NCBI GenBank assembly: GCA_048013815.1
Contig: CM106586.1
Coordinates: 868,001-932,000 of the forward strand
DNA length: 64,000 bases
Source: Setoptus koraiensis
Taxonomy: Eukaryota; Arthropoda
Reading direction: 5' to 3'
Part shown: piece after piece, positions 1-11,294 of the stretch
Layout of the letters: every line of letters begins with the position of its first letter
How positions within the stretch are numbered: the first letter of the stretch is position 1
The notes under the pieces: model-generated
Database searches by the model: none
What the model saw: only the letters and a program-made list of their open reading frames with translations
Told to the model about the DNA's origin: nothing
Position numbers and translations under genes: made by a program

Positions 1-1488
1 ATTGCAGTCATGTGAGCGAAGGGTAGAGGGCGCAGCCCGATACCCGAAGCGCTCATCAACCCTACCCGAAGGGTTTCCGTCGCACGCAGTCGTCGCGGGA
101 GCGACGACGGAGATGTGACGGCCTCCAGAATACGAGGCCGTAGGCCGAGTTCTGGGTGTAGTCCCGAAGAGCGCCACACTTCTACTGAGATGAAACTTCA
201 CACATGGGCCCCGTAGGGCCCTCTTATTACAAATTGAGTGGTCCGGAAGTGCGGAAACTTCCGGTTCCGGTTTTAATAAAACTTTGAGATACAGACTCAA
301 AACTCGGTATACTGGTAGATTCAAGCATGCTGAGCACAATGCCGTGAATTTCAGCCATGATGGACGCGCGGTTCTTGAGATTTTTGGGAAAAACCACGAG
401 AAAGCTATAAAAAGTTGGGGTTGGCCCTGATAAGGGCCGTTTTTGTGGGTTTTCACCTCTCGCTCTTATTCTATGCGCATGATCTTGACGAGTTCTGCGA
501 ACGGGTCGATGGAATGCCGTCATCAGACGACCTGCCAGAAGCTATACTTGCGCAATCGGTCGGAATTACGCTGATTGATGAACTGTTAAATCTGAAGCCT
601 GCGCATTCGATGGGATGCTGTGAAATCTTGGGCTTCACAGTTCGCAGTCTGATCATCTCTTTTGACAGGGTATGGATTGCAGTCACGTGAGCGGAGGGTA
701 GAGGGCGCAGCCCGATACCCGAAGCGCTCATCAATCCTACCCGAAGGGTTCCCGTCGCACGCAGTCGTCGCGGGAGCGACGACGGAGATGTGACGGCCTC
801 CAGATTACGAGGCCGCAGGCCGAGTTCTTGGACCCATCACAATCAGAGCGAAGCTAAGTCCTATATCTACTATTCCTTGCTGTATTGGACGCGACTTCAT
901 CGAGAAACCAGAAATTACCCCGAAGAAATACCCGCAAATCCCCAAGCGGCTGTCGGGTAACGAGAAACGCCCATAGAGCGGTACCTCGGTTATCTCGGGA
1001 ACCAGGAATTTCCGCACTTCCGGAATACCTATCGCGGTATCAGGGTACAATAGCCTACCCTAAAATACCCAAGATACCCCGAAAAAAGTGTGGCGCTCTT
1101 CGGGACTTTAACCCGAGTTCTCAGACCCAGCTTCCAGCCTGATCGGTTGCGATTTCATATTCATTCGATCAGGATATCATGACAGCGCAGACACGAACCT
1201 TTTTTTGCTGGATTTATGAGTCACTTTTAGGAAATCTAAAAGTACCCAGATCGGTTCAAAATGAATTTGTCTACCCAAAAATACCCAAAATACCCCGAAA
1301 AAATGCCTTAGAAACCGCTAGCGGTCGTCGGGTATCGAGAAACGCCTTCCATGCGGTACCTCGGTTATCTCGGGAACTAGGAATTTCCGCACTTCCGGAA
1401 TACCTATTCCGGTATGAAGGTATTATACCCTACCCAAAAATACCCAAAATATCCCGAAAAAAGTGTGGCGCTGTTCCATACAATAACC
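1..1488 (+). mobile_element. Superfamily-1 MITE, left end outside the window, interrupted by a nested copy
   Basis: This is a mosaic non-autonomous DNA element. Bases 1-153 hold the GNA-hairpin core (GGGC-GCA-GCCC, CCC-GAA-GGG, GGCC-GTA-GGCC). A second MITE (154-1113) splits it. The rest, 1114-1488, carries the TACCC-rich module and ends in GTGTGGCGC...AATAACC, a terminus of the family. It has no coding capacity that I trust. The small open frames in it are fragments of repeat modules that recur throughout the window. Confidence 0.7.
154..1113 (+). mobile_element. Superfamily-1 MITE, AGTCCCGAAGAG end variant, copy 1
   Basis: The element is 960 bp and bounded by a perfect 8-bp duplication, CGAGTTCT (146-153 and 1114-1121). 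The left end reads GGGTGTAGTCCCGAAGAG. The right end, reverse complemented, reads GGTTAAAGTCCCGAAGAG. The stem-loop core lies at about 676-825 and a CCGGAAGT...ACTTCCGG hairpin near 240-265. A near-identical copy is at 44079-45044, so both are recent. An 8-bp duplication with ends starting GG suits the Merlin superfamily better than hAT, but no transposase is encoded to settle this. Confidence 0.88.
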
Positions 1489-1610
1489 GATTTTTGTATG
1501 ATTGTCTAGATCCAGATGCTATCTATAGGATAGCGTTGGGATAAATCTCTTACATCAACTCGTTCGCGATTTGACAATGAGTGCAAGTTACACTTCCCGT
1601 TTGAGAACTG

Positions 1611-1931
1611 AAGCGATTCGGGGATGTTACCGAGATGTTCAAGGATGCAACACCTACGGATATTTATTGTGGTATAGTGCCTTTCCTGTTCAATCCAATT
1701 GATTGGCAATTGGTAGAGCTCACTATTGCTTACTGGATTATGGTACAACTTGATTTTGTTCAGCCCAAGTTGGATCATGAGTACGATGTGCCATACCGTA
1801 TTCCAATATCGCCACAAGATTTGGACTATGTATCTATACTTATTGGTATGTCGATGTTTAACATGGCCCTGAAGGCTGGTGGGAGAACCCCCAGTCAGAC
1901 CGGTGGTAGATCACCGAGTAGAGATAACGAA
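1611..1931 (+). pseudogene. Fragment of a virus-like protein (third relative in the window), fossil
   Basis: An open frame covers about 1635-1970, its last bases being HINE sequence. The segment 1680-1860 resembles the shared domain of the two long minus-strand virus-like proteins. It has a PIDW...AYWIMVQLDF stretch followed by ISPQDL, where the 54.6-kb protein has SPVD...VQLEYW followed by ISPDDI. It then turns Ser/Pro/Arg-rich, like the tails of the long proteins. It is a broken fossil fragment cut by the HINE at 1932. The codon-aligned opposite strand is also open from 1506 to 1817. The match was judged by eye and is weak to moderate. Confidence 0.4.
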
Positions 1932-3212
1932 ACAAGTAATACTGATCAAATCAGTATTTCGAGCGCTTAATTTTTCGTGTGGACAAGTATTGTTGAAGGA
2001 TTCAAAGGAGTTTATGACAGCCTGTTAACTACCGAACTTCAAAATGTGACCATCGAACATTGACCATCGAACACTGACCACAGAACATCGAACGTACAGA
2101 TGGAACTGTCATCAGAAATTCGAATTTTCAATTTCGAATTTCGAAGTTCGAAATGTGACCATCGAACTTCGAATTGTAACCACCGAACTTCGGATTGTGA
2201 CCATCGAACTTTGTACAAGCACCTGGAACTCGTATCGGAAATTCGAATTTTTCAATTTCGAATTTCGAAGTTCGAAATGTGACCATCGAACTTCGAATTG
2301 TAACCACCGAACTTCGGATTGTGACCATCGAACTCTGTCAAATCTCCATAGAGATAACATTGTTAACGTTTAGATACTTTAACACAGGGAACAGAAAAAA
2401 TTTTGTCAAAATTAACAAAGTCAAATTCCCATAGGGTTAACATTGTTAACGTTTAGATACCTTGAATGGTTGAGCAGTTTCTGCTGTACTACAATCTTCT
2501 AGTTCTAACGCCTCTAGCTTCCAGTGCACTAAATCCGAGTTGTATACAGCTAGCCTTCTGCTGTGCTAAATTCATCTAGTTAGCATCACAGTATTGAACG
2601 TGCTACTCTCGTCTAGTTACAGCCACATCAGCATTGACAGTGCTGAGAAGCAGTAGTTATTCTGAATAGTATCTACTGTTCTACAATCTCCTAGTTCCAA
2701 CACCTCTAGCTTCCAGTGCACTAAATCCGAATTGTATACAGCTAGCCTTCTGCTGTGCTAAATTCATCTAGTTAGCATCACAGTATTGAACGTGCTACTC
2801 TCGTCTAGTTACAGCCACATCAGCATTGACAGTGCTGAGAAGCAGTAGTTATTCTGAATAGTATCTACTGTTCTACAATCTCCTAGTTCCAACACCTCTA
2901 GCTTCCAGTGCACTAAATCCGAATTGTATACAGCTAGCCTTCTGCTGTGCTAAATTCATCTAGTTAGCATCTCAGCTTTGAGCGTGCTAATCGCGTCTAG
3001 TAAGTGAACGCGCATAGCATTCTATGTGCTAAATTTAACTAATCAACATTGTAAGCTTTGAGTGTTCTAAATTTATCTAGTTTATTTCTCACAGTACAGC
3101 TTTCACCGTGCTATTTTTTCCTAGTTGAGAAAAGCGCTGATTTGTTCTACTCACGTGAATAAACGTATCTGCCAGAACCACCCCAATAGCTACTTAATTA
3201 AAATTAAGCGCT
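1932..3212 (-). mobile_element. HINE/Helentron-like element with two internal tandem arrays
   Basis: The hairpin end is at 1932-1975 (ATACTGATCAAATCAGTAT, then CGAGCGCTTAATTTTT). The blunt end, AATTAAGCGCT, is at 3202-3212, preceded by CACGTGAATAAACGT and an AT-rich palindrome. Inside are about 120-bp repeats rich in TTCGAA and GACCATCGAAC (about 2040-2340). These are followed by about 2.5 copies of a 192-bp unit (2480-3000) starting CTAGCTTCCAGTGCACTAAA. Asymmetric inverted ends plus one terminal hairpin is the hallmark described for Helentron-associated elements. Confidence 0.75.
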
Positions 3213-3287
3213 AAAAACTCTCTAGTGTAAATTGCGCTGGGTACCCGCTGGAATATTACCAGACAGCTGGGAACCAGCAACCAATTG

Positions 3288-4258
3288 GGTTATACTTGCG
3301 AAGTGGGCACCCATCAGATCAGGGTATTTTGGGTATTTTTGGGTAGAGTATAGTACCTTGATACCCGAATGGGTATTTAAAAGATGTAGAAATGTTTTGT
3401 TTCTGAGATACCCGATGACCGCTAGCGGTCTCAGCGGCGTACCCGAAGGTATTTCGGGTCTATTAAGGTACATTCGGGTACACTTGTTTTTCTGGAGGTA
3501 TTCCGGAAGTGAAGAAGTGACCTCAAACTGAGATACCAGGGGTCCGGTATCACGGGTATTCCAGCATGACTTGTAATCACGTCCGCACGTGTGCGGCTTA
3601 GCCGTCGCAGGTAGCTAGAGGTACCCCGAGTCACCCACCAACACCCAACGCGCGCGAAAATCACTTCTACACTCGAGAGCGTACCTGTGATGAGTCTGAG
3701 AACTCGGCCTGCGGCCTCGTATTCTGGAGGCCGTCACATCTCCGTCGTCGCTACCGCGACGACTGCGTGCGACGGGAACCCTTCGGGTAGGGTTGATGAG
3801 CGCTTCGGGTATCGGGCTGCGCCCTCTACCCTCCGCTCACATGACTGCAAACCATAGACGAGAGTAAGAGACAAGAAGAAAAATTGAAAGCCTCGGAACA
3901 TGATTCACGCTCAGAACTATCGCTGTGCCGTCTTGTGTGGCGACATGTCTGAGCCTCTTGGCGCACGTATTTCCTCGTGCGCGCGAACATTTCGTCCCCG
4001 GTGGAATACCCGCGCGGTTTTTCCCAGATATCTCTGAAACCGGAAGTTGCACAGACATGAAATGAACTACATTGAACTGAGAATGACTGTAGTCTGCTGC
4101 ATACCAAGTTTCATGTTTCTAGCTTGAAGTTAAACCTAGAACCGGAAGGAGTGATTTCTACACTTCCGGTCTAAAAGAATTGTCATCAGGGGCCTCTAGA
4201 GTACCCACATGGTGAGTTTCGTAGTGATCTGATGGGTGCCCACTTCGCAAGAACACCC
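3288..4258 (-). mobile_element. Superfamily-1 MITE, TTGCGAAGTGGGC end variant, copy A
   Basis: The element is 971 bp and flanked by a perfect 8-bp duplication, ACCAATTG (3280-3287 and 4259-4266). The left end is GGTTATACTTGCGAAGTGG. The right end, reverse complemented, is GGGTGTTCTTGCGAAGTGG. The hairpin core runs at about 3695-3850 on the minus strand. The internal ACCGCTAGCGGT palindrome and the GGGTATTTTGGG module are shared with several other elements. Confidence 0.88.
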
Positions 4259-4266
4259 ACCAATTG

Positions 4267-4700
4267 TTTAAACGCCGAATCCGCCGTAGTGATTTATTGG
4301 GAAACAAAAGCATTCGAATCCTATGATCAAAACGTCTGGCCTCAAAATAATAACCAAAAATTTGATAAACCAAACCTTTCAATTAAAATACTAAATATAT
4401 AAGATAACTACAGGAACCATCAGGAACAGGAATTAATAATTTAACAAGGACTATACCGCATAACTAATTAACATTGATCTAACGCACAATTATAAGTTTC
4501 AGAGCAACGAGCGGAATCAGCTCAAGCATGGACTCGCTATCTATTTAAGACGCCATTGGGATCTGGTCAGTTATCACAAATACCATCATCGAAATTCAAT
4601 GATAACCCTAACAGCGACCAAATGAAAGTAAGAGGATAGTGATGTTTTGACAACAATACCACAGTCCATTGATTCCATGTATGAGCAAAGAATCAATGAG
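4267..4700. other. AT-rich stretch with no recognisable gene
   Basis: The sequence between two MITEs has no convincing ORF, no RNA gene and no similarity to other parts of the window that I can see. It may be remnant unique host DNA. Confidence 0.4.
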
Positions 4701-5065
4701 GGGGTGTTCTAGCGATTAAGTCCCCACTCAGATTTCGATGGAACTCCACACATGGGCCCCGTAAGAGCCCCACATCATGGAATGAGTAGACCGGAAGCCA
4801 GAAAACTTTCGGTTCCGGAGGAACCAAAAAATTGAGATAGAGCTTTGAAAATTTATGATCGGATAGATGACACCTAGCGAAGCACGATGACATCAAGATG
4901 AATTTTCTACCACTTTCGGTTACCTCGATATAGCTGTTTGACGCAGAAAAAGTGTGTGACCAGGCCCTGTGCGGTCGCGGTGAGTGGAAACATCCTGTGC
5001 CTCGTGCGTGCAACACCCTGTATCCGTGTCTGTTTCGGTCATTCTAACCCTGAATATTAACGACT
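4701..5065 (+). mobile_element. Superfamily-1 MITE, truncated, TAGCGATTAGGTCCCC end variant
   Basis: The left terminus GGGTGTTCTAGCGATTAAGT is intact at about 4702. Internal sequence follows (CCGGAAG hairpin, then a stretch found reverse complemented at 27400-27540). It stops near 5065 without a right terminus. The sequence from 5066 to 5350 is not recognised. Confidence 0.65.
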
Positions 5066-5362
5066 TAGTCTGATAATTGAATTATAGATTAAAATTATTA
5101 CAAAAAATAGGTGGAAATTCGCTTCCTCTTGTTTCTTATTTGTTATTCTATGTTGAAACCTTGTTGGATTGCATGATCATCTTTACAAGGATTTGCATAA
5201 TCCATTGGTTCATAGATTCACTTCCCTCAGAGCGAACCGGTTTTGAGCGGTCCAGCTAACAGCTGGAGCTCTAGAGAAGTGCAGACCGAGAGATGGATGG
5301 ACCAACATAAGCAGAATTATTGTCGGCATGGTCCTGCAGCGTGAAAAATTTCTTTGCGACAT

Positions 5363-5832
5363 GTTTTTAGCGCTTGATTTTAATCGAGTAGCTATCGATG
5401 TGGGTCGGATGGATACGGTTATTCACGTGGCTAGAACAAATCAGTGCTTTTTTCAACTAGAAAAAAATAGCTCCTCGGACTATGATTCAATGGATGATGT
5501 GAGTGAATATGAGAACTTTATTGTTTTGGATGTTAACCCTTTATCACGAGTCGTTCGCAGCACTCCCAGTGTCTATTAGGAGGTGGGGCGACTTAAGTCT
5601 TAATCAAGCTGTTGCTTACTGTGTGCTGGGAGCGTAGCGACTTAAGTCTTAATCAAGCTGTAGCTTACTGTGTGCTGGGGAGGCGAAGCGACTTAAGTCT
5701 CATTCAGGCTCTAGCTTTCTGTGTGCTAAGGAGGGGGCGTGACTCAAAATTGTAGGCTGGTGTGTACATTGCCTCCTCCATTTAGGATCCAACATCACTA
5801 CATCATTAGCGCTTAATTAAAATTAAACGCTA
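5363..5832 (+). mobile_element. HINE-family element with two blunt ends
   Basis: It starts at 5363 with a diverged AGCGCTTGATTTT end and ends at about 5832 with AATTAAAATTAAACGCT. Three units of about 60 bp (GCGACTTAAGTCT...GTAGCTTACTGTGTGCT) fill 5580-5760. Blocks of this array recur at 8940, 26700, 46530 and 53440. No hairpin end is present, so it may be a distinct subfamily or a deletion derivative. Confidence 0.6.
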
Positions 5833-5951
5833 AAAATCAGTCCAGAAGCCAGGAGACTTCCGGTTCCGGTTTGGCATGAAGTTAAAGCAAGAGATCTGAA
5901 ACTAACCAGAGAGACGTTACTGACCACGCTGGATATGATGGCGTACTTTTT

Positions 5952-7227
5952 AGCGCTTAATTTTAATTAAGTAGCTATTGATGTGGTTCTGGGCTCTACG
6001 TTTATTCACGTGGGTAGAACAAATCAGTGCTTTTTTTAACTAGAAAAAAATAGCACGGTGAAGGCTGTACTATGAGAAATAAACTAGATAAATTTAGAAC
6101 ACTCAAAGCTTACAATGTTGATTAGTTAAATTTAGCACACAGAATGCTATGCGCGCGAAACACTAACTAGACGCGATTAGCACGCTCAATGCTGAGATGC
6201 TAACTAGATGAATTTAGCACAGCAGAAGGCTAGCTGTATACAATTCGGATTTAGTGCACTGGAAGCTAGAGGCGTTAGAACTAGAAGATTGTAGTACAGT
6301 AGAAGCTGCTCAGAATAACTACTGCTTCTCAGCACTGTTAATGCTATTGTAGATAAAACTAGACGAGAGTAGCACGCTCAATACTGAGATGCTAACTAGA
6401 TGAATTTAGCACAGCAGAAGGCTAGCTGTATACAATTCGGATTTAGTGCACTGGAAGCTAGAGGTGTTGGAACTAGAAGATTGTAGAACAGTAGAAGCTA
6501 CTCAGAATAACTACTGCTTCTCAGCACTGTTGATGCTATTGTAGATAAAACTAGACGAGAGTAGTACGCTCAATGCTGCGATGCTAACTAGATGAATTTA
6601 GCACAGAGGAAGCCAAGCGGCGTACAATTCATACCTAGTGCACGGGAAGCTAGAAGCGTTGTAACTAGAGGATAACAGCACCGCAGAAACTACTCAATAT
6701 AACTAGTAACTCCTTCCAGTATTTATGATACGCTTAGTAATACTGGGCGTGAGTATCACATTAGCGGTTACACTAGGTGTCAGAAGTTGCAAATGAATAT
6801 GAATGATTACCACACAAGGAAGGTTGCGTGCGATCTAATCATCAGATGAATATTATATCTGAGGGTGAGATGTCTACCAGATGAATTGAGCGTAGCAGAA
6901 GAATGGATGCAAACAAACGTTATTAGATACTCGGGGAGACAAATTGTAGATAACTAGGATATTTGATAAGTTAACGTAGTGTAATTGTATCGACAATTTC
7001 AGATTGATGAAGAGAGAAAGAGGCAACACGTCCGTTACAGGAAATTCACAAGAAGTATATTTATGATCTACGCCGACTGTAACAGAAACGTAATGGTGTG
7101 AAAATGTTCAGAAATCATGATATTCACATGGACTGAGACATCCGGATATTTCTAATGCTGCGAAAACGGGGAATAAACTTTTGATCAAACTTGCACAGAT
7201 TGACACTTGAATTGCATTAAATATCTG
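5952..7227 (+). mobile_element. HINE element with 192-bp repeats, interrupted on its right side
   Basis: The blunt end AGCGCTTAATTTTAATTAAG is at 5952. CACGTGGGTAGAACAAATCAGTGC follows, then about 2.5 copies of the 192-bp repeat (6100-6680). A stretch at 6895-7220 matches 50225-51545 closely. One 156-bp type repeat lies at 7100-7225. The hairpin end is not visible because superfamily-1 MITEs begin at 7228. Confidence 0.65.
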
Positions 7228-8099
7228 GGGTGTTGTAGCGAATAGTGCCACACTCAGATTTCCACCAAACTTCACACATTGGGCCCGTGGGGCCCCCAAA
7301 CAACGGATTCGCTAGTCCGGAAGTGCGGAAACTTCCGGTTCCGGTTTTACACAAAATTCAAGCTAGAGCAATGAAACTTGATATGCAGCAAGCTATAGAC
7401 ATTCTGAGTACAATAAAGTTTGTTTTACGTGTGTGCCGCTTCCGGTTCTGGAGAGATTCAGGAAAAACCGCGCGGGTATCCCGCTCGGGACGAAGCATAC
7501 GCGCGCACGAGTAAATACGTGCGCCCTTGAGGCTCCGATAAGTCGCCACACAAGATGGCAAAGCGCTAGATCTGTGCTTAAATCATGTTCCGAGGCTTTC
7601 AACATTTCTTCTTGTCTCTTACTCTCGTCTATGGTTTGCAGTCATGTGAGCGGAGGGCTGAGGGCGAAGCCCGAAACCCGAAGCGCTCATCAACCCTACC
7701 CGAAGGGTTCCCGTCGCACGCAGTCGTCGCGGGAGCGACGACGGAGATGTGGCGGCCTCCAGATTACGAGGCCGCAGGCCGAGTTCTCAGACCCATCGCA
7801 GGTTCATCCCCGAGTGCAGCGAAGCTGAAATTCGTCAACTTCCGGTCTTCCAAACCAATAAATATGCCGATATCTCAAGAACCGGAAGTTCCACTGAGCT
7901 GAAAATTGTGCCATCGTGTTAAGCGTTCTTCGGAACGTCACTATGGTGATTTTCAGACCTCTAGCTTTCTTTTGAGGTAAAACCGGAACCGGAAGTTTCC
8001 GCACTTCCGGACCACTTTTTTCGTTCTATTGAGGTCAAGATAAACCTATACCAGAAGTTTCATCAGAATCTGAGTGTGGCACTATTCGCTACAACAACC
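7228..8099 (+). mobile_element. Superfamily-1 MITE, GTAGCGAATAGTGCC end variant
   Basis: The left end GGGTGTTGTAGCGAATAGTG (about 7228) matches the right end, reverse complemented GGTTGTTGTAGCGAATAGTG (to about 8099). The core at 7636-7793 uses a GAA loop in its first stem (GGGC-GAA-GCCC), where most copies have GCA. No duplication is visible because it abuts another element directly on the right. Confidence 0.75.
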
Positions 8100-8932
8100 G
8101 TTCTTTCGATTAGGTCCCCACTCAGATTTTGATGAAACTTCCGGTATAAGTCCCCCTTGACCCCAATAGTTCGGAAAATATAGCCCGGAAATGTGGAAAC
8201 TTCCGGTTTTACATCAAGTTGGAGCTAGAGCTCTGGAATTCTCTGGATTGACGTTAAAAGCCACGATAATATAATTTTCAGCTCTGTGCGACTTCTGGTT
8301 TGCTTAATATAGAGTTATTTCTAGGGTTTGAAGACCGGAAGTAACTAAATTATTGCCTCGCTGTGCTCAAGGATTAACATGCGGTGAGACTGAGAACTCG
8401 GCCTGCGGGCTCGTAATCTGGAGGCCGCCACATCTTTGTCGTCACTTCCGCGACGACTGCTTGCGACGGTAACCCTTCAGGTAGGATTGATGAGCGCTTC
8501 GGGTTTCGTCCTCAGCCCTCCGCTCGAATGACTGCAATCCGTGCACGGATGTAGGGACCATCATTGGCAAGAATGAGAGGAATACTGAGATGTTATGACT
8601 GAAACATGAGCCAATACATAGTGTGGGTCTGTATTTGCTCAGAAAAGGTCCGCTGACCGCAACTGATCAGATCCGGCCGCACCTTATGATTGAATGAACC
8701 GTGATATCTCACAAACCGGAAGTGATAGAGAATCAATTTTGATTTCATCGTGCCATGCTAGTTATCATCTGCCTCAACCTGAATCTTCAGAGCTTTATCT
8801 CAACATTCTAGCATCTCTGGAACCGGGAGTTTCCGCACTTCCGGACCGCATAATTCATGATGTGGGGCCCCTGCGGGGCCTGTGTGTGGAGTTTCACTGA
8901 ATTCTGAGTGGGGACCTAATCGAGAGAACACC
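8100..8932 (-). mobile_element. Superfamily-1 MITE abutting the previous one
   Basis: The left end reads TTCTTTCGATTAGGTCCCC (about 8101). The right end is GGGGACCTAATCGAGAGAACACCC (to about 8931). The hairpin core at 8386-8540 lies on the minus strand and is degraded in two stems. The first few terminal bases on the left are shared with, or lost to, the adjacent element. Confidence 0.65.
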
Positions 8933-8939
8933 CCATATA

Positions 8940-9211
8940 TGTATCTCACTGTGTATAAGGGGGCGGAGCGAATTAAGTCTCAACTAGTGTGAAGCCTACT
9001 GTGTACTAGGGGGCGGAGTGACTTAATTCTCAATCAAGCTGAAGCTTTTTGTGTGCTAGGGAGGCGAAACGACTTAAGTCTCATTCAGGCTGTAGCTTTC
9101 AGTGTGCTGAGGAGGGGGCGTGACTCAATTTGGTAGGCTTGTGTGTAGATTCCTCCTCCATTCAGGATCCAACATCACTACATCAATAGCGCTTAATTAA
9201 AATTAGGCGCT
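8940..9211 (-). mobile_element. HINE fragment with 60-bp repeats and blunt end
   Basis: About three 60-bp units (CTTAAGTCTCA...GTGTGCTAGG) are followed by TTCAGGATCCAACATCACT and a palindromic AT-rich terminus ending AATTAGGCGCT at 9211. The other end is missing. Confidence 0.55.
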
Positions 9212-9229
9212 AGAAAAACTGGTCATACT

Positions 9230-9600
9230 TGCTAACTGGGCGTAGATCCGATCTGGGTATTTTGGGCATTTTTGGGAAGGATATAGTACCCTGATACCAG
9301 AATAGGTACTTATGGGATGTACAAACTTACAGTTTCTGAGTTTCCCGAGGTAACGCACAGTGGGCGTTTTGAGATACCCGACGACCGCTAGCTGTTCCCA
9401 CTGCCTTTTTGAAGATAATTATGTTACAGCAAGGTACAATCAAGTTTTCTGATCTCAGAAATCGTATACCGAAAGTGTGAAAATGAACCCGAGGTGCGAT
9501 ACCAGGTTTAACCTGGGTGTATCGGGTATCCGAGTATGTAATAGGCTACGCGCGGGCAATAATCACAACCGCATGAGTGCGGCATGATCTTTGCGGGTAG
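9230..9600 (-). mobile_element. Superfamily-1 MITE fragment, TTGCGAAGTGGGC-like variant
   Basis: It begins ACTGGTCATACTTGC, a diverged copy of the GGTTATACTTGCG terminus. It then carries the GGGTATTTTGGG module, the CGACCGCTAGC stretch and the GCATGAGTGCGGCATG stretch found at 13516-13900. There is no right terminus. Confidence 0.55.
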
Positions 9601-10451
9601 TACGGGGTACCAATGCTCACCCTTATTTAATATATGAAAGCCCTTCCGTCTGCCATGCAGCTTGCGCCCGTGCCGGAGGAGGGGTTCGGCCTCCAGTCGT
9701 CCACGCCTCGATATAGATCCGTCGTCTTTAATGACATCAGGGCATACACCGATGGAAAAGCTTTCCGACTTTTGCCGACGCCGTCCATTCCAAAAATTGA
9801 ATAAACCTGATAAAACAACGCTGGCGACAAAAATGTACCATCCAAAATGATTATATCTGAGTGAGCTATTAGTTCCAGTGATCTTGGCGAGCTGAATGTA
9901 ATAACTCTTCGATTACCTATGCGCGAGTCTGCCAAAACAAACCTCTGACCAGTAGCTGTATTTTCAAGTTCCGGTGGGTTAAATAATTCATCCACTGTCA
10001 TTGGTTCTTTCGGCTGGCCAATATATTTTCTTGATCTACGTATTGATGCCGATTGCGCTGTTGAGCTTGATAGAGTCGCAATGGTTTCCCTTGACAATTC
10101 GGCGTGTATATCGTTCATGATAACTGATGGTGCACCCCGTGATGTTGTTGCTCTAGCCTTCATCCGGGCTACTGCGTCCAATCTCTTGAGCTTTGGTGGG
10201 CTTGGTGGATGTACGTGAGTATTGGTTCCTCTTGAGGAAGTATGACGGTTTTCTGAAAATCTTGATGTTAGTCTTGCGATACATCCGTGCGAATAGTAGT
10301 TGGTACATTTCCAGTAGCTCGTTTCATTGCGAGACCAATCTCTGTAGTAAGAATAACCATTGACAATTGCCATTTGTTTATGTCTGTTGGTAGTAGTGAT
10401 TTGGACTTCCTTGTCATCGTTGAGAATTCGTTGATCATCTTGTTCTTCCAT
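9600..10451 (-). pseudogene. FLYWCH zinc finger / MULE transposase, C-terminally truncated
   Basis: The ATG is at 10451. Near residues 25-85 is a FLYWCH-type finger: GYSYYRDW, YWKC, then CIARL and a final pair of His within THVHPP. Near residues 195-245 the start of a MULE transposase domain reads IILDGTFLSPALFYQVYSIF, later PSVYALMSLKTT. FLYWCH plus MULE is a known animal arrangement, seen both in Mutator-type transposons and in host genes derived from them. The domain stops after about 50 residues. The reading frame then runs into a GC-rich repeat module (9610-9728) also present at 22930-23100 and 41640-41800. The last 25 or so residues are therefore repeat sequence, and the catalytic triad is incomplete. 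It is a relic. Confidence 0.72.
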
Positions 10452-10528
10452 CACTATTTTTGGCGATTTCTTTGAATATGTTCTGGATTATTGAATTCGG
10501 TGATCTCGATGAGTATTTTCTAATTATT

Positions 10529-11294
10529 AGCGCTTAATTTTAATTAAGTAGCAATTGGGGTGGTTCTGGCAGATACGTTTACTCACGTGACTATGTAATC
10601 CCATGGAGGTTTGACTTAGTCAGATTCGTGAGAATCCTGCTGGACATTACACATGTATTCCGATGTAGATTTGACTTGGTCTATTATCGCTTCACTCGAA
10701 TACAATCCTATGGAGACTTGACTAGGTCCAACTTGTAAGGAGTTCGGTGGTGACAAATCGAACTTCAAAATTGAAAATTCGAATTTCTAATAAGAGTCTC
10801 AGCTGCTCGTTCTATGTTAGTGGTTCAGTGTTCTTAGTTCCATGGTCAGAGTTCGGTGGTGACAATTCGAACTTCGAAATTGCAAATTCGAATTCCTGGT
10901 AAGAGTTCCAGCTGCTCGCTCAAAGTTGGTTGATCAGTGTTCTTAGTTTAATGGTAGAAGTTTGATGGTCACAACTCGATCTTCGAAATTGATGCACTAT
11001 AACAAAGTGTGCGCCATTGGCTAATCGGGGTGTCTAACTAAATTACTCATTGTGGCGAAACTGACCAATAGAATCTTACTAAATTTCGTACGTAAGCAAT
11101 CGACATGTGTATCATGCTGCGATAGCAATTTGGAGAACTAGGATTTATTCTGTCATCTTTTCGGCTACTCTGATCTGACAGGCTTAGATGTGTATCTCCG
11201 ACATGTTGTCACATACTCGCATCTATATTCCAACGATACTCGTCAATCCAAAAAATTAAGCGCTCGAGATACTGATTCAACCAGTATCACTTGT
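10529..11294 (+). mobile_element. HINE element, complete by its ends
   Basis: The blunt end AGCGCTTAATTTTAATTAAG is at 10529. The hairpin end at 11250-11294 reads AATTAAGCGCTCGAG, then ATACTGATTCAACCAGTAT, then CACTTGT. Internal TTCGAA repeats match 18000-19200 in reverse. The subterminal TTCGGCTACTCTGATCTGACAG stretch is conserved among copies at 18100, 34780, 52990 and 53105. Confidence 0.75.

Noticed and set aside
2100-2373. Short overlapping ORFs on both strands
   Set aside because: Translations of TTCGAA-rich tandem repeats inside a HINE.
2600-3000. tRNA-derived SINE
   Set aside because: No A-box and B-box pair or cloverleaf. The region is a 192-bp tandem repeat in a HINE.
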